Shown here piece by piece: positions 1-5,518 of a stretch of 10,058 bases of DNA (position 1 is its first letter; the number at the start of each line of letters is the position of its first letter). The notes under the pieces are model-generated. The model had not been told where the DNA came from and ran no database searches. It saw only the letters and a list, made by a program, of their open reading frames with translations. This DNA comes from Treponema sp. UBA1793. GTDB lineage: Bacteria > Spirochaetota > Spirochaetia > Treponematales > Treponemataceae. The DNA lies in contig DCFX01000044.1 in assembly GCA_002314445.1 (NCBI GenBank), positions 1 through 10,058 on the forward strand, in the 5' to 3' direction. Both the position numbers and the translations under genes were made by a program.

Positions 1-1
1 A

Positions 2-409
2 AAATTTTTCCGTGAACATTTTATTACACAGGGGAAGCTTTCCCTTATCCGCACGAATCAACAACCCCGCCCCAAGGGGCGAAGTATGTTGTTCTCTAAA
101 GGTATTGCAGTCGGGATTAATACCCTTCATACGCCCCAAGGGGCGGGGTATTAAACCCTCCGCACGAATAAGGAGTTCCAGCCCGAGCAGCAGATAGACT
201 CCGAGGTCTGCCCTGATGGACATAAGTGCATGAACTTTGTTTTCATCGCAGAAACGGGTTACTTCTACTTTTATGAATGTACCGACAGCACGCAAAGCCC
301 CGTACACGATTATTGCTATGCCTGTCAAACTGATGCCGAATTCAATATAACAGAAGAATATCTGCTGTTTCTGACAAGAATATTTCATCAAACAAGAAAA
401 TCCTCATGA
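2..409 (+). pseudogene. 3' part of an unidentified gene, interrupted by palindromic repeats
   Basis: One frame is open from the window edge to the TGA at 407-409 except for a TAA at 152-154, which lies inside a palindromic repeat. Downstream of the repeat (from about 173) the translation looks like real protein. It has an acidic start (EFQPEQQIDSEV), a CPDGHKC motif, an aromatic run (YFYFYECTD), a YCYACQ motif and a helical tail ending in FHQTRKSS. The four cysteines in two CxxC-like groupings could bind a metal or form disulfides, but I do not recognise the family. Upstream, residues such as FFREHFITQGKLSL could be the preceding part of the same protein, with the repeats inserted in frame. 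An ATG at 230 would give a 59-residue product, but its ribosome binding site is weak. I read this as a decayed or repeat-invaded gene whose start lies outside the window. A small intact gene starting at 230 is the alternative. Confidence 0.5.
48..171 (+). repeat. Dispersed GC-rich palindromic repeat, two partial copies
   Basis: The 14-bp palindrome CGCCCCAAGGGGCG occurs at 68-81 and 132-145. The first copy carries the left flank (TCCGCACGAATCAACAACC, from 48). The second carries the right flank (GGGGTATTAAACC, then TCCGCACGAATAA to 171). Together they make up the complete element seen at 3695-3745, in the same orientation. The 50 bases between them (82-131) include a short inverted pair, GGTATT at 101-106 and AATACC at 119-124. 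The element resembles REP or RPE-type intergenic palindromes. It carries no transposase. Confidence 0.8.
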
Positions 410-461
410 TTTAATAGCATAATCAGATATGATAGAATACAACAAAATGTCTCATCAATAA

Positions 462-487
462 ATTACGAATCCGAGTATTCGTGTAAT
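462..487 (+). promoter_or_regulatory. Inverted repeat in front of the AraC-family gene
   Basis: ATTACGAAT (462-470) and ATTCGTGTAAT (477-487) form an imperfect inverted repeat around CCGAGT, with a 2-base bulge in the right arm. It ends three bases before the GGGAGG ribosome binding site at 490-495. It could be an operator for autoregulation by the AraC protein, or a leader hairpin that limits translation. A -10-like TATGAT lies upstream at 428-433, without a convincing -35 box. Confidence 0.4.
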
Positions 488-500
488 CCGGGAGGAAAGT

Positions 501-1346
501 ATGGTAACAGATATAGTATGCCAAATACATTACTGTAAGAGGCAAAAATTAAAAGACACTGTAAAAGTTCCGTACGGAGTTACAAGGACATTGCAACATC
601 ACGAAATGATCTTTATCTGCGAGGGAAGCGGCCATATCGTAATTGGAAAAAACAAATATCCGCTGAAAAGGGGAATGCTGTTCTATATTCCACCAGGTAT
701 CCAGCAAACGATCGAACCATGTGTTTACGATCCGGGTGTTTACAAACCGGAACATTATATGACGGTTCATTTCAGCGGCGCGCGAATGGCACTGGGGCCT
801 GATGGAGAATGGAAGTATCAGGAGAATATCAAAAACTTACATCAGCCGTTGGCTCAGAAAATAGCGGCCTACACACCTTTGGAAGAACTGTTTGGAAAAC
901 TTTTGGATACTTGGGATGGCAAGGGGCAAAGTTATGAGTTTGTTGCAGCAACATTACTTCGGCAATTACTTATTTGGGTTACTCAAAACAATATAAAGCA
1001 GAGCAAAAATCAGGCTATATCTTTGAAGATTGACCGGATAATAGAATATATGCGTCAGAACATCAACAAAAAAATTACTTTAGAGGAATTATCCGGGATA
1101 GCAAAATTATCCACATTCTATTTATCCAGAGAATTCAAAGAAGCAACGGGTTATCCGATTATTACGTATTTCAATAAAATGAAAATTGAAAAAGCCAAAG
1201 AGCTGCTCATTGAAGACAATAAAAAGGTGAAAGAAACGGCATATGAGTTGGGATACACAAATGAATTCTATTTCAGCAGGATGTTTAAAAGGATAGAAGG
1301 AATAAGCCCAAAAGAATTTTATAGCAAGAATGTGTATGAATTTTAA
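501..1346 (+). CDS. AraC-family transcriptional regulator
   Basis: This 281-residue protein is a two-domain AraC/XylS-type transcription factor. The N-terminal part (about 20-95) is a cupin-like ligand-sensing domain, with a beta-strand pattern (MIFICEGSGHIVIGKNKYPL) followed by the typical RGMLFYIPPGIQQTIEP turn. The C-terminal part (about 175-280) holds two helix-turn-helix motifs, near 192-213 (ITLEELSGIAKLSTFYLSREF) and 241-263. The classic family signature KETAYELGYTNEFYFSRMFK runs straight into GISPKEF. Length is normal for the family. The start is fixed by GGGAGG at 490-495, five bases before the ATG. The gene lies 83 bp upstream of an MFS transporter on the same strand, so it probably controls that transporter. 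The ligand is unknown. The family call is firm and the regulatory target is inferred. Confidence 0.95.
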   Translation: MVTDIVCQIHYCKRQKLKDTVKVPYGVTRTLQHHEMIFICEGSGHIVIGKNKYPLKRGMLFYIPPGIQQTIEPCVYDPGVYKPEHYMTVHFSGARMALGPDGEWKYQENIKNLHQPLAQKIAAYTPLEELFGKLLDTWDGKGQSYEFVAATLLRQLLIWVTQNNIKQSKNQAISLKIDRIIEYMRQNINKKITLEELSGIAKLSTFYLSREFKEATGYPIITYFNKMKIEKAKELLIEDNKKVKETAYELGYTNEFYFSRMFKRIEGISPKEFYSKNVYEF

Positions 1347-1372
1347 ATTTGTGCATGGCTTTCAACCGTTAC

Positions 1373-1391
1373 TTTTTCTAAAATAGAAAAA
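1373..1391 (+). promoter_or_regulatory. AT-rich inverted repeat between regulator and MFS genes
   Basis: TTTTTCTA (1373-1380) and TAGAAAAA (1384-1391) form a perfect 8-bp inverted repeat with a 3-base AAA loop, in the 83-bp gap before the MFS gene. It contains a -10-like TAAAAT (1379-1384) but has no clear -35 box at the right distance. It could be an operator for the upstream AraC protein or a weak RNA hairpin. It lacks the GC-rich stem of a strong terminator. Confidence 0.3.
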
Positions 1392-1429
1392 TAAATGAAG
1401 ATCAATTTTATTTTAGCAGGAGGAAAGTC

Positions 1430-2647
1430 ATGCCTGTTTGGAAAAGAAATCTGTATGTGTGCTGGATCGGGGTTTTCATCGCAGCAATTGGAATGAGCGA
1501 AGTAGCACCGATTCTACCGCTTTATATCCGCCATCTTGGTATTCAAAATACATCGTTGGTGTCGCAGTTGTCCGGAATTACTTTCGGAATCACTTACCTA
1601 ATTACGGCAATATTCTCACCGATCTGGGGGCATGCTGCCGATATAGTTGGCCGAAAGCCGATGATTCTTCGGGCGGCTATTGGACTGAGTATCATCTATT
1701 TACTGATGGGTTTCGTTCCTAACATATATTTTCTGATCGCGCTCAGCGTGTTACAGGGAGCTTTCACAGGATACAGCACAGCCTGCAACACGTTGATTGC
1801 AACGCAAACGGACAGGGAACATGTAGGTTATGCCTTAGGGACTCTTTCAACCGCAAGTGTTGCCGGTTCTTTATTGGGGCCTACGCTCAGTGGATTGATA
1901 GAAGCTACCCTGGGTTTGCAGGCCGTATTTTTCATCATAAGCGGACTCCTTTTGATCGCTTTTTTTATCACTCTGCGATTTGTACAGGAATCATTTGTCC
2001 GGGATAATAAAAAATCACAAGGGGTGAGGGAAATATGGAATTCAGTTCCGCAAAAAGAACTGACAGTCGTAATATTGATAACCTTTTTTGTCATGGCCAT
2101 AGGGCTATATTCGATTGAGCCGATTATGACTCAGTATGTATCTCAATTAAGCCCCAACGTCAGTCATATTGCACTGATTTCCGGTTTGGTTTTCTCGGCT
2201 ACAGGACTTTCAAATATTATCGCCGCCCCAAGGCTGGGAAAACTTTCTGACAAAATCGGCACGCATAAGGTAATTATGATTTCACTGATAGCAGCCGGGG
2301 TCCTTTACATCCCTCAGGCTTTTGTTCAAAATCCCTGGCAGCTACTGGTACTTCGCTTCTTATTGGGATTTGCAATGGGAGGACTAATACCGTCCGTCAG
2401 TATCATGATTAAAAAGATTACGCCGGATTTTCTCACAGGCCGGATTTTCGGATTGAACATGTCGGTTGGATATCTGGGAGTTGCCGCAGGTGCCGTTTTA
2501 GGTGGACAGATCGCAGGACGATTCAGTTTCCAGTATATTTTTTATATCACCAGCGCATTGATGTTCCTCAATGCTGTATGGGTCTATTTCAGAGTGTATA
2601 AAAAATGGGACAAAGCCATTTTGAGTGAATCCTTTGAAAAGGAATGA
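1430..2647 (+). CDS. MFS drug-efflux-type transporter
   Basis: This 405-residue membrane protein belongs to the major facilitator superfamily and has the length of 12-helix drug:H+ antiporters. Motif A, which gates the 2-3 loop, is seen as GHAADIVGRKPM (about 67-78). Its second-half counterpart is GKLSDKIGTHK (about 270-280). Motif C of the antiporter subgroup is visible in helix 5 as GSLLGPTLSG (about 146-155). Helix 1 carries the acidic residue E24 in GMSEVAPILPLYI. A hydrophilic central loop lies near residues 183-211. The sequence resembles the YkuC/NorA-like multidrug group, but the substrate cannot be read from sequence. AGGAGG at 1418-1423, six bases before the ATG, fixes the start. 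Co-orientation with the AraC gene suggests inducible efflux. Confidence 0.93.
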   Translation: MPVWKRNLYVCWIGVFIAAIGMSEVAPILPLYIRHLGIQNTSLVSQLSGITFGITYLITAIFSPIWGHAADIVGRKPMILRAAIGLSIIYLLMGFVPNIYFLIALSVLQGAFTGYSTACNTLIATQTDREHVGYALGTLSTASVAGSLLGPTLSGLIEATLGLQAVFFIISGLLLIAFFITLRFVQESFVRDNKKSQGVREIWNSVPQKELTVVILITFFVMAIGLYSIEPIMTQYVSQLSPNVSHIALISGLVFSATGLSNIIAAPRLGKLSDKIGTHKVIMISLIAAGVLYIPQAFVQNPWQLLVLRFLLGFAMGGLIPSVSIMIKKITPDFLTGRIFGLNMSVGYLGVAAGAVLGGQIAGRFSFQYIFYITSALMFLNAVWVYFRVYKKWDKAILSESFEKE

Positions 2648-2676
2648 GCTGGAATATGGAAGTGGAGCAATAAAAC

Positions 2677-2757
2677 ATGGAAATGGTTTTAAAGGTCTTG
2701 CGTTACTTGAGAAGCGGATTTTCTTTATGGGACGGTTATTCAAGTAAACAGCTATAA
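2677..2757 (+). CDS. Possible 26-codon small ORF (uncertain)
   Basis: A short frame begins ATG GAA ATG GTT and ends at TAA 2755-2757. It encodes a basic 26-residue peptide beginning MEMVLKVLRYLRSG and ending YSSKQL. A purine-rich AGTGGAG lies about 10 bases upstream. It overlaps an inverted repeat and a TATAAT box, so it may be a chance frame in the control region of the next gene. No family is recognised and there is no independent sign that it is translated. Confidence 0.15.
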   Translation: MEMVLKVLRYLRSGFSLWDGYSSKQL

Positions 2758-2758
2758 T
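2703..2758 (+). promoter_or_regulatory. Inverted repeat plus TATAAT upstream of the MBL-fold gene
   Basis: TTACTTGA (2703-2710) and TCAAGTAA (2740-2747) are perfect 8-bp inverted arms 29 bp apart. A consensus -10 box TATAAT follows at 2753-2758, about 49 bp before the start codon at 2807. No good -35 box is visible at 16-18 bp, as expected for a promoter that needs an activator bound upstream. Distant half-sites of this kind suit looping or a pair of activator sites. The upstream AraC-family protein is one candidate. Confidence 0.4.
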
Positions 2759-2806
2759 TTGGAAAAAAATTAACCGAACGATGCTTTGCAAAAGAAGGAG
2801 ATTCAC

Positions 2807-3451
2807 ATGAATATAAAATGGTTTGGTCAATCGTGCTTCATGCTCACCGCTGAAAATGGTACAAAAATCATCATGGATCCGTATCACAGTATTCTTGGCT
2901 ATAAACTGCCGGAAATTGACGCGAAGATTGTCACAATCAGCCACGATCACAGCGACCATAACAATGTCGGCGCGGTTAAGGGGAACTTTGTGCTTATCAG
3001 GGAACCGGGTGTATTTTTGCAGGAAGGAATCGACATTAAAGGCGTACAGACTTTTCACGACAATGTTTCCGGGGAAAAAAGAGGCAAAAATGTCGTCTAT
3101 AATTTCAGGGTAGACGGATTAAATGTCTGCCATTGCGGCGATCTGGGACATCTGTTGAGTATTGAACAGATCAATCAAATCGGGAAAGTGGATATACTTC
3201 TCCTTCCCATAGGAGGGAGAGCCGTACTGGATGCCAGCGGCGCAGCGGAAGTCATGAAGCAGCTCAATCCGGAGGTCGTGATACCGATGCACTACAGGAC
3301 GAAAGCGATGGGGATTCTCGGATTCATATTTGGAACGGTTGATCAATTTATAGCCGTTTCAAAAAAGGAGGCAAAAAATTACAATGTGCTTGCTGTTAAT
3401 TTATCAAATATCAAAGATATCCAAGGAATTGCGGTTCTGCAATATAATTGA
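2807..3451 (+). CDS. MBL-fold metal-dependent hydrolase (UlaG/UPF0173-like)
   Basis: This 214-residue protein has the metallo-beta-lactamase fold. The metal-binding HxHxDH motif is intact as SHDHSDH (H46, H48, D50, H51). Other likely ligands are H84 (TFHD), D112 in CHCGDLGH and H162 in IPMHY. The opening MNIKWFGQSCFML, then GTKIIMDPY, is typical of the small UlaG/UPF0173-like hydrolases that act on lactone or phosphoester substrates. The actual substrate is unknown. The ATG at 2807 is chosen because GAAGGAG (2794-2800) sits six bases upstream. An in-frame TTG at 2786 would swallow that ribosome binding site. The gene follows the MFS transporter by 159 bp and may have its own promoter. A role in detoxification alongside efflux is a guess from context. 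Confidence 0.92.
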   Translation: MNIKWFGQSCFMLTAENGTKIIMDPYHSILGYKLPEIDAKIVTISHDHSDHNNVGAVKGNFVLIREPGVFLQEGIDIKGVQTFHDNVSGEKRGKNVVYNFRVDGLNVCHCGDLGHLLSIEQINQIGKVDILLLPIGGRAVLDASGAAEVMKQLNPEVVIPMHYRTKAMGILGFIFGTVDQFIAVSKKEAKNYNVLAVNLSNIKDIQGIAVLQYN

Positions 3452-3505
3452 ATATTATTTTCCGGGCTTATTATACTTCAAATCTTTTCCTGAAAATCCT
3501 GTCAT

Positions 3506-3745
3506 ATGCGATACCGTGATAGAGCCGATTTTCCGCTGTGTGATTTTGAAAAGGCTATAACGATTGCAGCTAAAAACGGGATAAAGTATGCTTATCCAAT
3601 AGATCCATTTGTGTACTTTTTCATACCCGTTTCCCTTATATTATCGGATATTTTGGTACTGCACTTCTATTGTATCCTTCTACTCCAATATCAAAATCAA
3701 CAACCTCGCCCCAAGGGGCGGGGTATAAAACATCCGCACGAATAA
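3506..3745 (+). pseudogene. Orphan reading frame ending in the palindromic repeat
   Basis: A 79-codon frame starts at ATG 3506 with no clear ribosome binding site. Its first third (for example DFEKAITIAAKNGIKYAYP) reads like ordinary helical protein. The middle is hydrophobic, and the last 17 residues (QNQQPRPKGRGIKHPHE) are the palindromic repeat translated. It is probably a degraded fragment or a chance frame, not a working gene. Its interest is that the repeat supplies the same NQQPRPKGR peptide here as in the interrupted frame at 2-409. Confidence 0.2.
3695..3745 (+). repeat. Complete copy of the dispersed palindromic repeat
   Basis: This copy carries, in order, the left flank AATCAACAACC, the palindrome CGCCCCAAGGGGCG (3707-3720), GGGTATAAAACA and the right flank TCCGCACGAATAA (3733-3745). 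Both flanks match the partial copies at 48-171, same orientation, about 3.6 kb away. The core would fold into a strong GC hairpin. In the 437-bp gap between the MBL gene and the ABC gene I see this repeat, the orphan frame before it and the MerR-type promoter after it. Confidence 0.85.
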
Positions 3746-3806
3746 ACCCGCCTTTTAAAAGCATAAAAAGACAGGATAATAATTCATATTCCGCATACGA
3801 TTTGTA

Positions 3807-3837
3807 TTGACTCTCCTCCCGCAGGAGAGTGTGTAAT
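3807..3837 (+). promoter_or_regulatory. MerR-type promoter with dyad operator for the ABC exporter
   Basis: A -35 box TTGACT (3807-3812) and a -10 box TGTAAT (3832-3837) are separated by exactly 19 bp, the overlong spacer that MerR-family activators correct by twisting DNA. A perfect 8-bp inverted repeat, ACTCTCCT (3810-3817) and AGGAGAGT (3823-3830) around a 5-base centre, fills the spacer. CTCTCC-type arms are familiar from drug-sensing MerR proteins such as TipA and BmrR relatives. Transcription should start near 3844. The 5' leader of about 45 bases carries a further inverted pair, GTAATGA (3833-3839) and TCATTAC (3852-3858). TCATTACG also repeats at 3869-3876. Confidence 0.85.
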
Positions 3838-3888
3838 GAGAAGGAGACATATCATTACGCAGATACAGTCATTACGTTTGGAGGTTAT

Positions 3889-4692
3889 ATGAATTCAGTA
3901 AAAGAGGTAATCTGCCTGCAGAACGTCGTCAAGACGTACCCTGCAAAAGGACACGGCAGACACCCGCGTCCGGAAGTACAGGCGCTCCGGGGTGTAAACC
4001 TTACGGTACAACAGGGCGAAATTTTCGGCATCATCGGAGAGAACGGTGCAGGAAAATCGACGCTTTCGGAATGCATGACAGGTGTGCAGAATCCCGACAG
4101 CGGGACAATTTCCATATTGGGAATGAATCCAGCCGATACATCGGGAACTGCGAGGAAGCTGCTTCTTAATAAAATAGGTGTACAGCTGCAGCAGACGAGC
4201 TTTCCGGACAAAATACGCGTATATGAACTGTGCGGATTATATGAAAGTTTCTATGACGCACCTGCAGCATATGAACCGCTTCTTGAAAAACTTGGCCTGC
4301 TGCAGAAACAGAACATGCCGGTTGCATCGCTTTCAGGAGGGCAGAAACAGCGGCTGGCAGTCGTGCTCGCACTTATTCCGCAGCCGGAACTGCTCTTCCT
4401 CGATGAACTGACGACAGGCCTTGACCCCAGAGCGCGCCATGCCGTATGGGACGTCATCAAATCGCTCCAGCACAACGGTATGACGATTCTGCTCACATCA
4501 CACTTCATGGATGAAGTGGAATATCTGTGCACGCGTATTGCAGTTATGAAGCAGGGATATATCTGTGCGACAGGGACACCGGAAACACTTGTTGCAGAAA
4601 ACAGTGCTAAAAACCTTGAGGATTTTTTTCTGCAGTATATGGCAAAAGAAGATGAACACACAGCATGTAATGCATTTGGAGATGAAGCATGA
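3889..4692 (+). CDS. ABC-2 exporter, ATP-binding subunit (DrrA/NodI-like)
   Basis: This 267-residue ATPase powers the membrane subunit encoded next. All nucleotide-binding elements are visible: Walker A GENGAGKST (50-58), Q-loop around Q101-Q102, signature LSGGQKQR (148-155), Walker B LLFLDE (168-173) and the switch histidine H205 in LLTSHFMDE. After Walker B it reads LTTGLDP where most relatives have PTTGLDP. The layout matches drug- or polysaccharide-exporting ABC-2 ATPases. The start at 3889 is chosen over an in-frame GTG at 3829 because GGAGG (3880-3884) lies just upstream and the GTG would fall inside the promoter spacer, before the transcript begins. A MerR-type promoter drives it, so expression is probably induced by the exported compound. 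The substrate is not known. Confidence 0.94.
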   Translation: MNSVKEVICLQNVVKTYPAKGHGRHPRPEVQALRGVNLTVQQGEIFGIIGENGAGKSTLSECMTGVQNPDSGTISILGMNPADTSGTARKLLLNKIGVQLQQTSFPDKIRVYELCGLYESFYDAPAAYEPLLEKLGLLQKQNMPVASLSGGQKQRLAVVLALIPQPELLFLDELTTGLDPRARHAVWDVIKSLQHNGMTILLTSHFMDEVEYLCTRIAVMKQGYICATGTPETLVAENSAKNLEDFFLQYMAKEDEHTACNAFGDEA

Positions 4693-5408
4693 ACCATACA
4701 AATTCTTTTACAACGCTTTTAAAAACGGAACTCAAACTGATACTGAGGGACGGAAACATCATTATATTCGGTATTGTCATTCCCGTCGGAATTATGTTTG
4801 TTATCGGGTTCCTTGTTCCTGCTCAGGGGCTTACCGCATCGTTTGCAGGGGTCGCGGGCATCGGTATTCTTGCGACGGGAATAATGGGCATTCCTGTAAC
4901 ACTTGCACAGTACCGCCACGACGGTGTTCTCAAGCAGTTCAAAGTTACGCCGGTTAATCCTGCTATGCTGCTTGCCGTCGATGCGCTGCTTGAAGTATTC
5001 TTCGTACTTTTTTCAGCAACCCTTGTTTCAGGCGTTGCGCATTTCGTGTTTCACGTACAAATCGCGTCGGCAGGGCGGTTCGTATTCATCTATCTGTTTA
5101 ACATATTCGTCATATACAGTATCGGCAATCTGATAGGAGCGCTTGTTCCTGATATCCAGACATGCAACTCCGTCACCACAATTATTTACTTTCCGTCGCT
5201 TATCCTTTCCGGAACGACAATCCCGTTTGCAATGCTGCCCCGGGCGCTCCGTATTATTGCGGAACTATTTCCCATGACGCAGGCAAATATTCTGCTCAGC
5301 AGCGCAGCACTCGGTGTTACAGGGCCTTACGACTTCGTACGGTTTGGTATACTTGCAGCCGGCGCCATTGTATGCTATGCCGTTTCTGTAAAAGTGTTCA
5401 GGTGGTAA
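4689..5408 (+). CDS. ABC-2 type exporter, membrane subunit
   Basis: This 239-residue integral membrane protein has about six hydrophobic helices (near 23-43, 52-72, 92-114, 128-150, 160-182 and 215-235). The cytoplasmic segment after helix 2, YRHDGVLKQFKVTPVNP, is the ABC-2 permease coupling motif (R-x-x-G-x-L-x-x-x-x-x-T-P). Helix 5 continues into LSGTTIPFAMLPRALR, also typical of the family. The ATG overlaps the TGA of the ATPase gene (ATGA), with GGAG at 4678-4681, so the two subunits are translationally coupled and made in matched amounts. A dimer of each would form the exporter. Length is normal for this compact group. Export of a drug or lipid-like compound is inferred from family and context. 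Confidence 0.92.
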   Translation: MNHTNSFTTLLKTELKLILRDGNIIIFGIVIPVGIMFVIGFLVPAQGLTASFAGVAGIGILATGIMGIPVTLAQYRHDGVLKQFKVTPVNPAMLLAVDALLEVFFVLFSATLVSGVAHFVFHVQIASAGRFVFIYLFNIFVIYSIGNLIGALVPDIQTCNSVTTIIYFPSLILSGTTIPFAMLPRALRIIAELFPMTQANILLSSAALGVTGPYDFVRFGILAAGAIVCYAVSVKVFRW

Positions 5409-5434
5409 TCAGAGACAATTTGTAACAATCCGTC

Positions 5435-5494
5435 ATCGTAATAGCATATTATTGACATAATATGCTATCGTAATAGCATATTATTGACATAATA
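5435..5494 (+). repeat. 32-bp tandem repeat containing a 28-bp palindrome
   Basis: A 28-base block starting ATCGTAATAGCATATTATTG occurs at 5435-5462 and again, identically, at 5467-5494: a period of 32 bp, close to three helical turns. Within it ATAGCATATTAT (5441-5452), TGAC and ATAATATGCTAT (5457-5468) form a perfect 12-bp inverted repeat. The second copy keeps only half of the right arm before diverging. Repeats on one helix face just upstream of a promoter suggest cooperative repressor binding. Confidence 0.9.
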
Positions 5495-5511
5495 CGAAAA
5501 GACGGTATACT
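5484..5511 (+). promoter_or_regulatory. Promoter of the AAA ATPase gene, probably leaderless
   Basis: A consensus -35 TTGACA (5484-5489) and a -10 TATACT (5506-5511) lie 16 bp apart. Seven bases after the -10 box comes the ATG at 5519, so transcription should begin at or within a base or two of the start codon. No Shine-Dalgarno sequence precedes the ATG, which agrees with a leaderless mRNA. The -35 box is embedded in the second tandem repeat, so a protein bound there would block RNA polymerase. Confidence 0.75.
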
Positions 5512-5518
5512 TCCTATT

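Noticed and set aside
48..171. Integron attC sites or a CRISPR array
   Set aside because: The flanks lack the GTTRRRY/RYYYAAC pairs of attC and no integrase is present. There are only two partial copies with a single spacing, too few and too unequal for CRISPR.
12..197. A 61-codon plus-strand frame through the left repeat cluster
   Set aside because: Nearly all of it is the palindromic repeat translated in another frame. It has no ribosome binding site and conflicts with the better protein-like frame at 2-409.
2786..2806. TTG start for the MBL-fold protein
   Set aside because: It includes the ribosome binding site of the ATG at 2807 in the coding region, and the family begins at MNIKWFGQSC.
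2498..3058. 186-codon minus-strand frame
   Set aside because: It runs antisense across the end of the MFS gene and the start of the MBL gene, both of which are clearly real. It shows no recognisable motif.
3829..3888. Upstream GTG start for the ABC ATPase
   Set aside because: It lies within the promoter spacer, before the predicted transcript start, and would add 20 residues not typical of the family. The ATG at 3889 has a GGAGG site.
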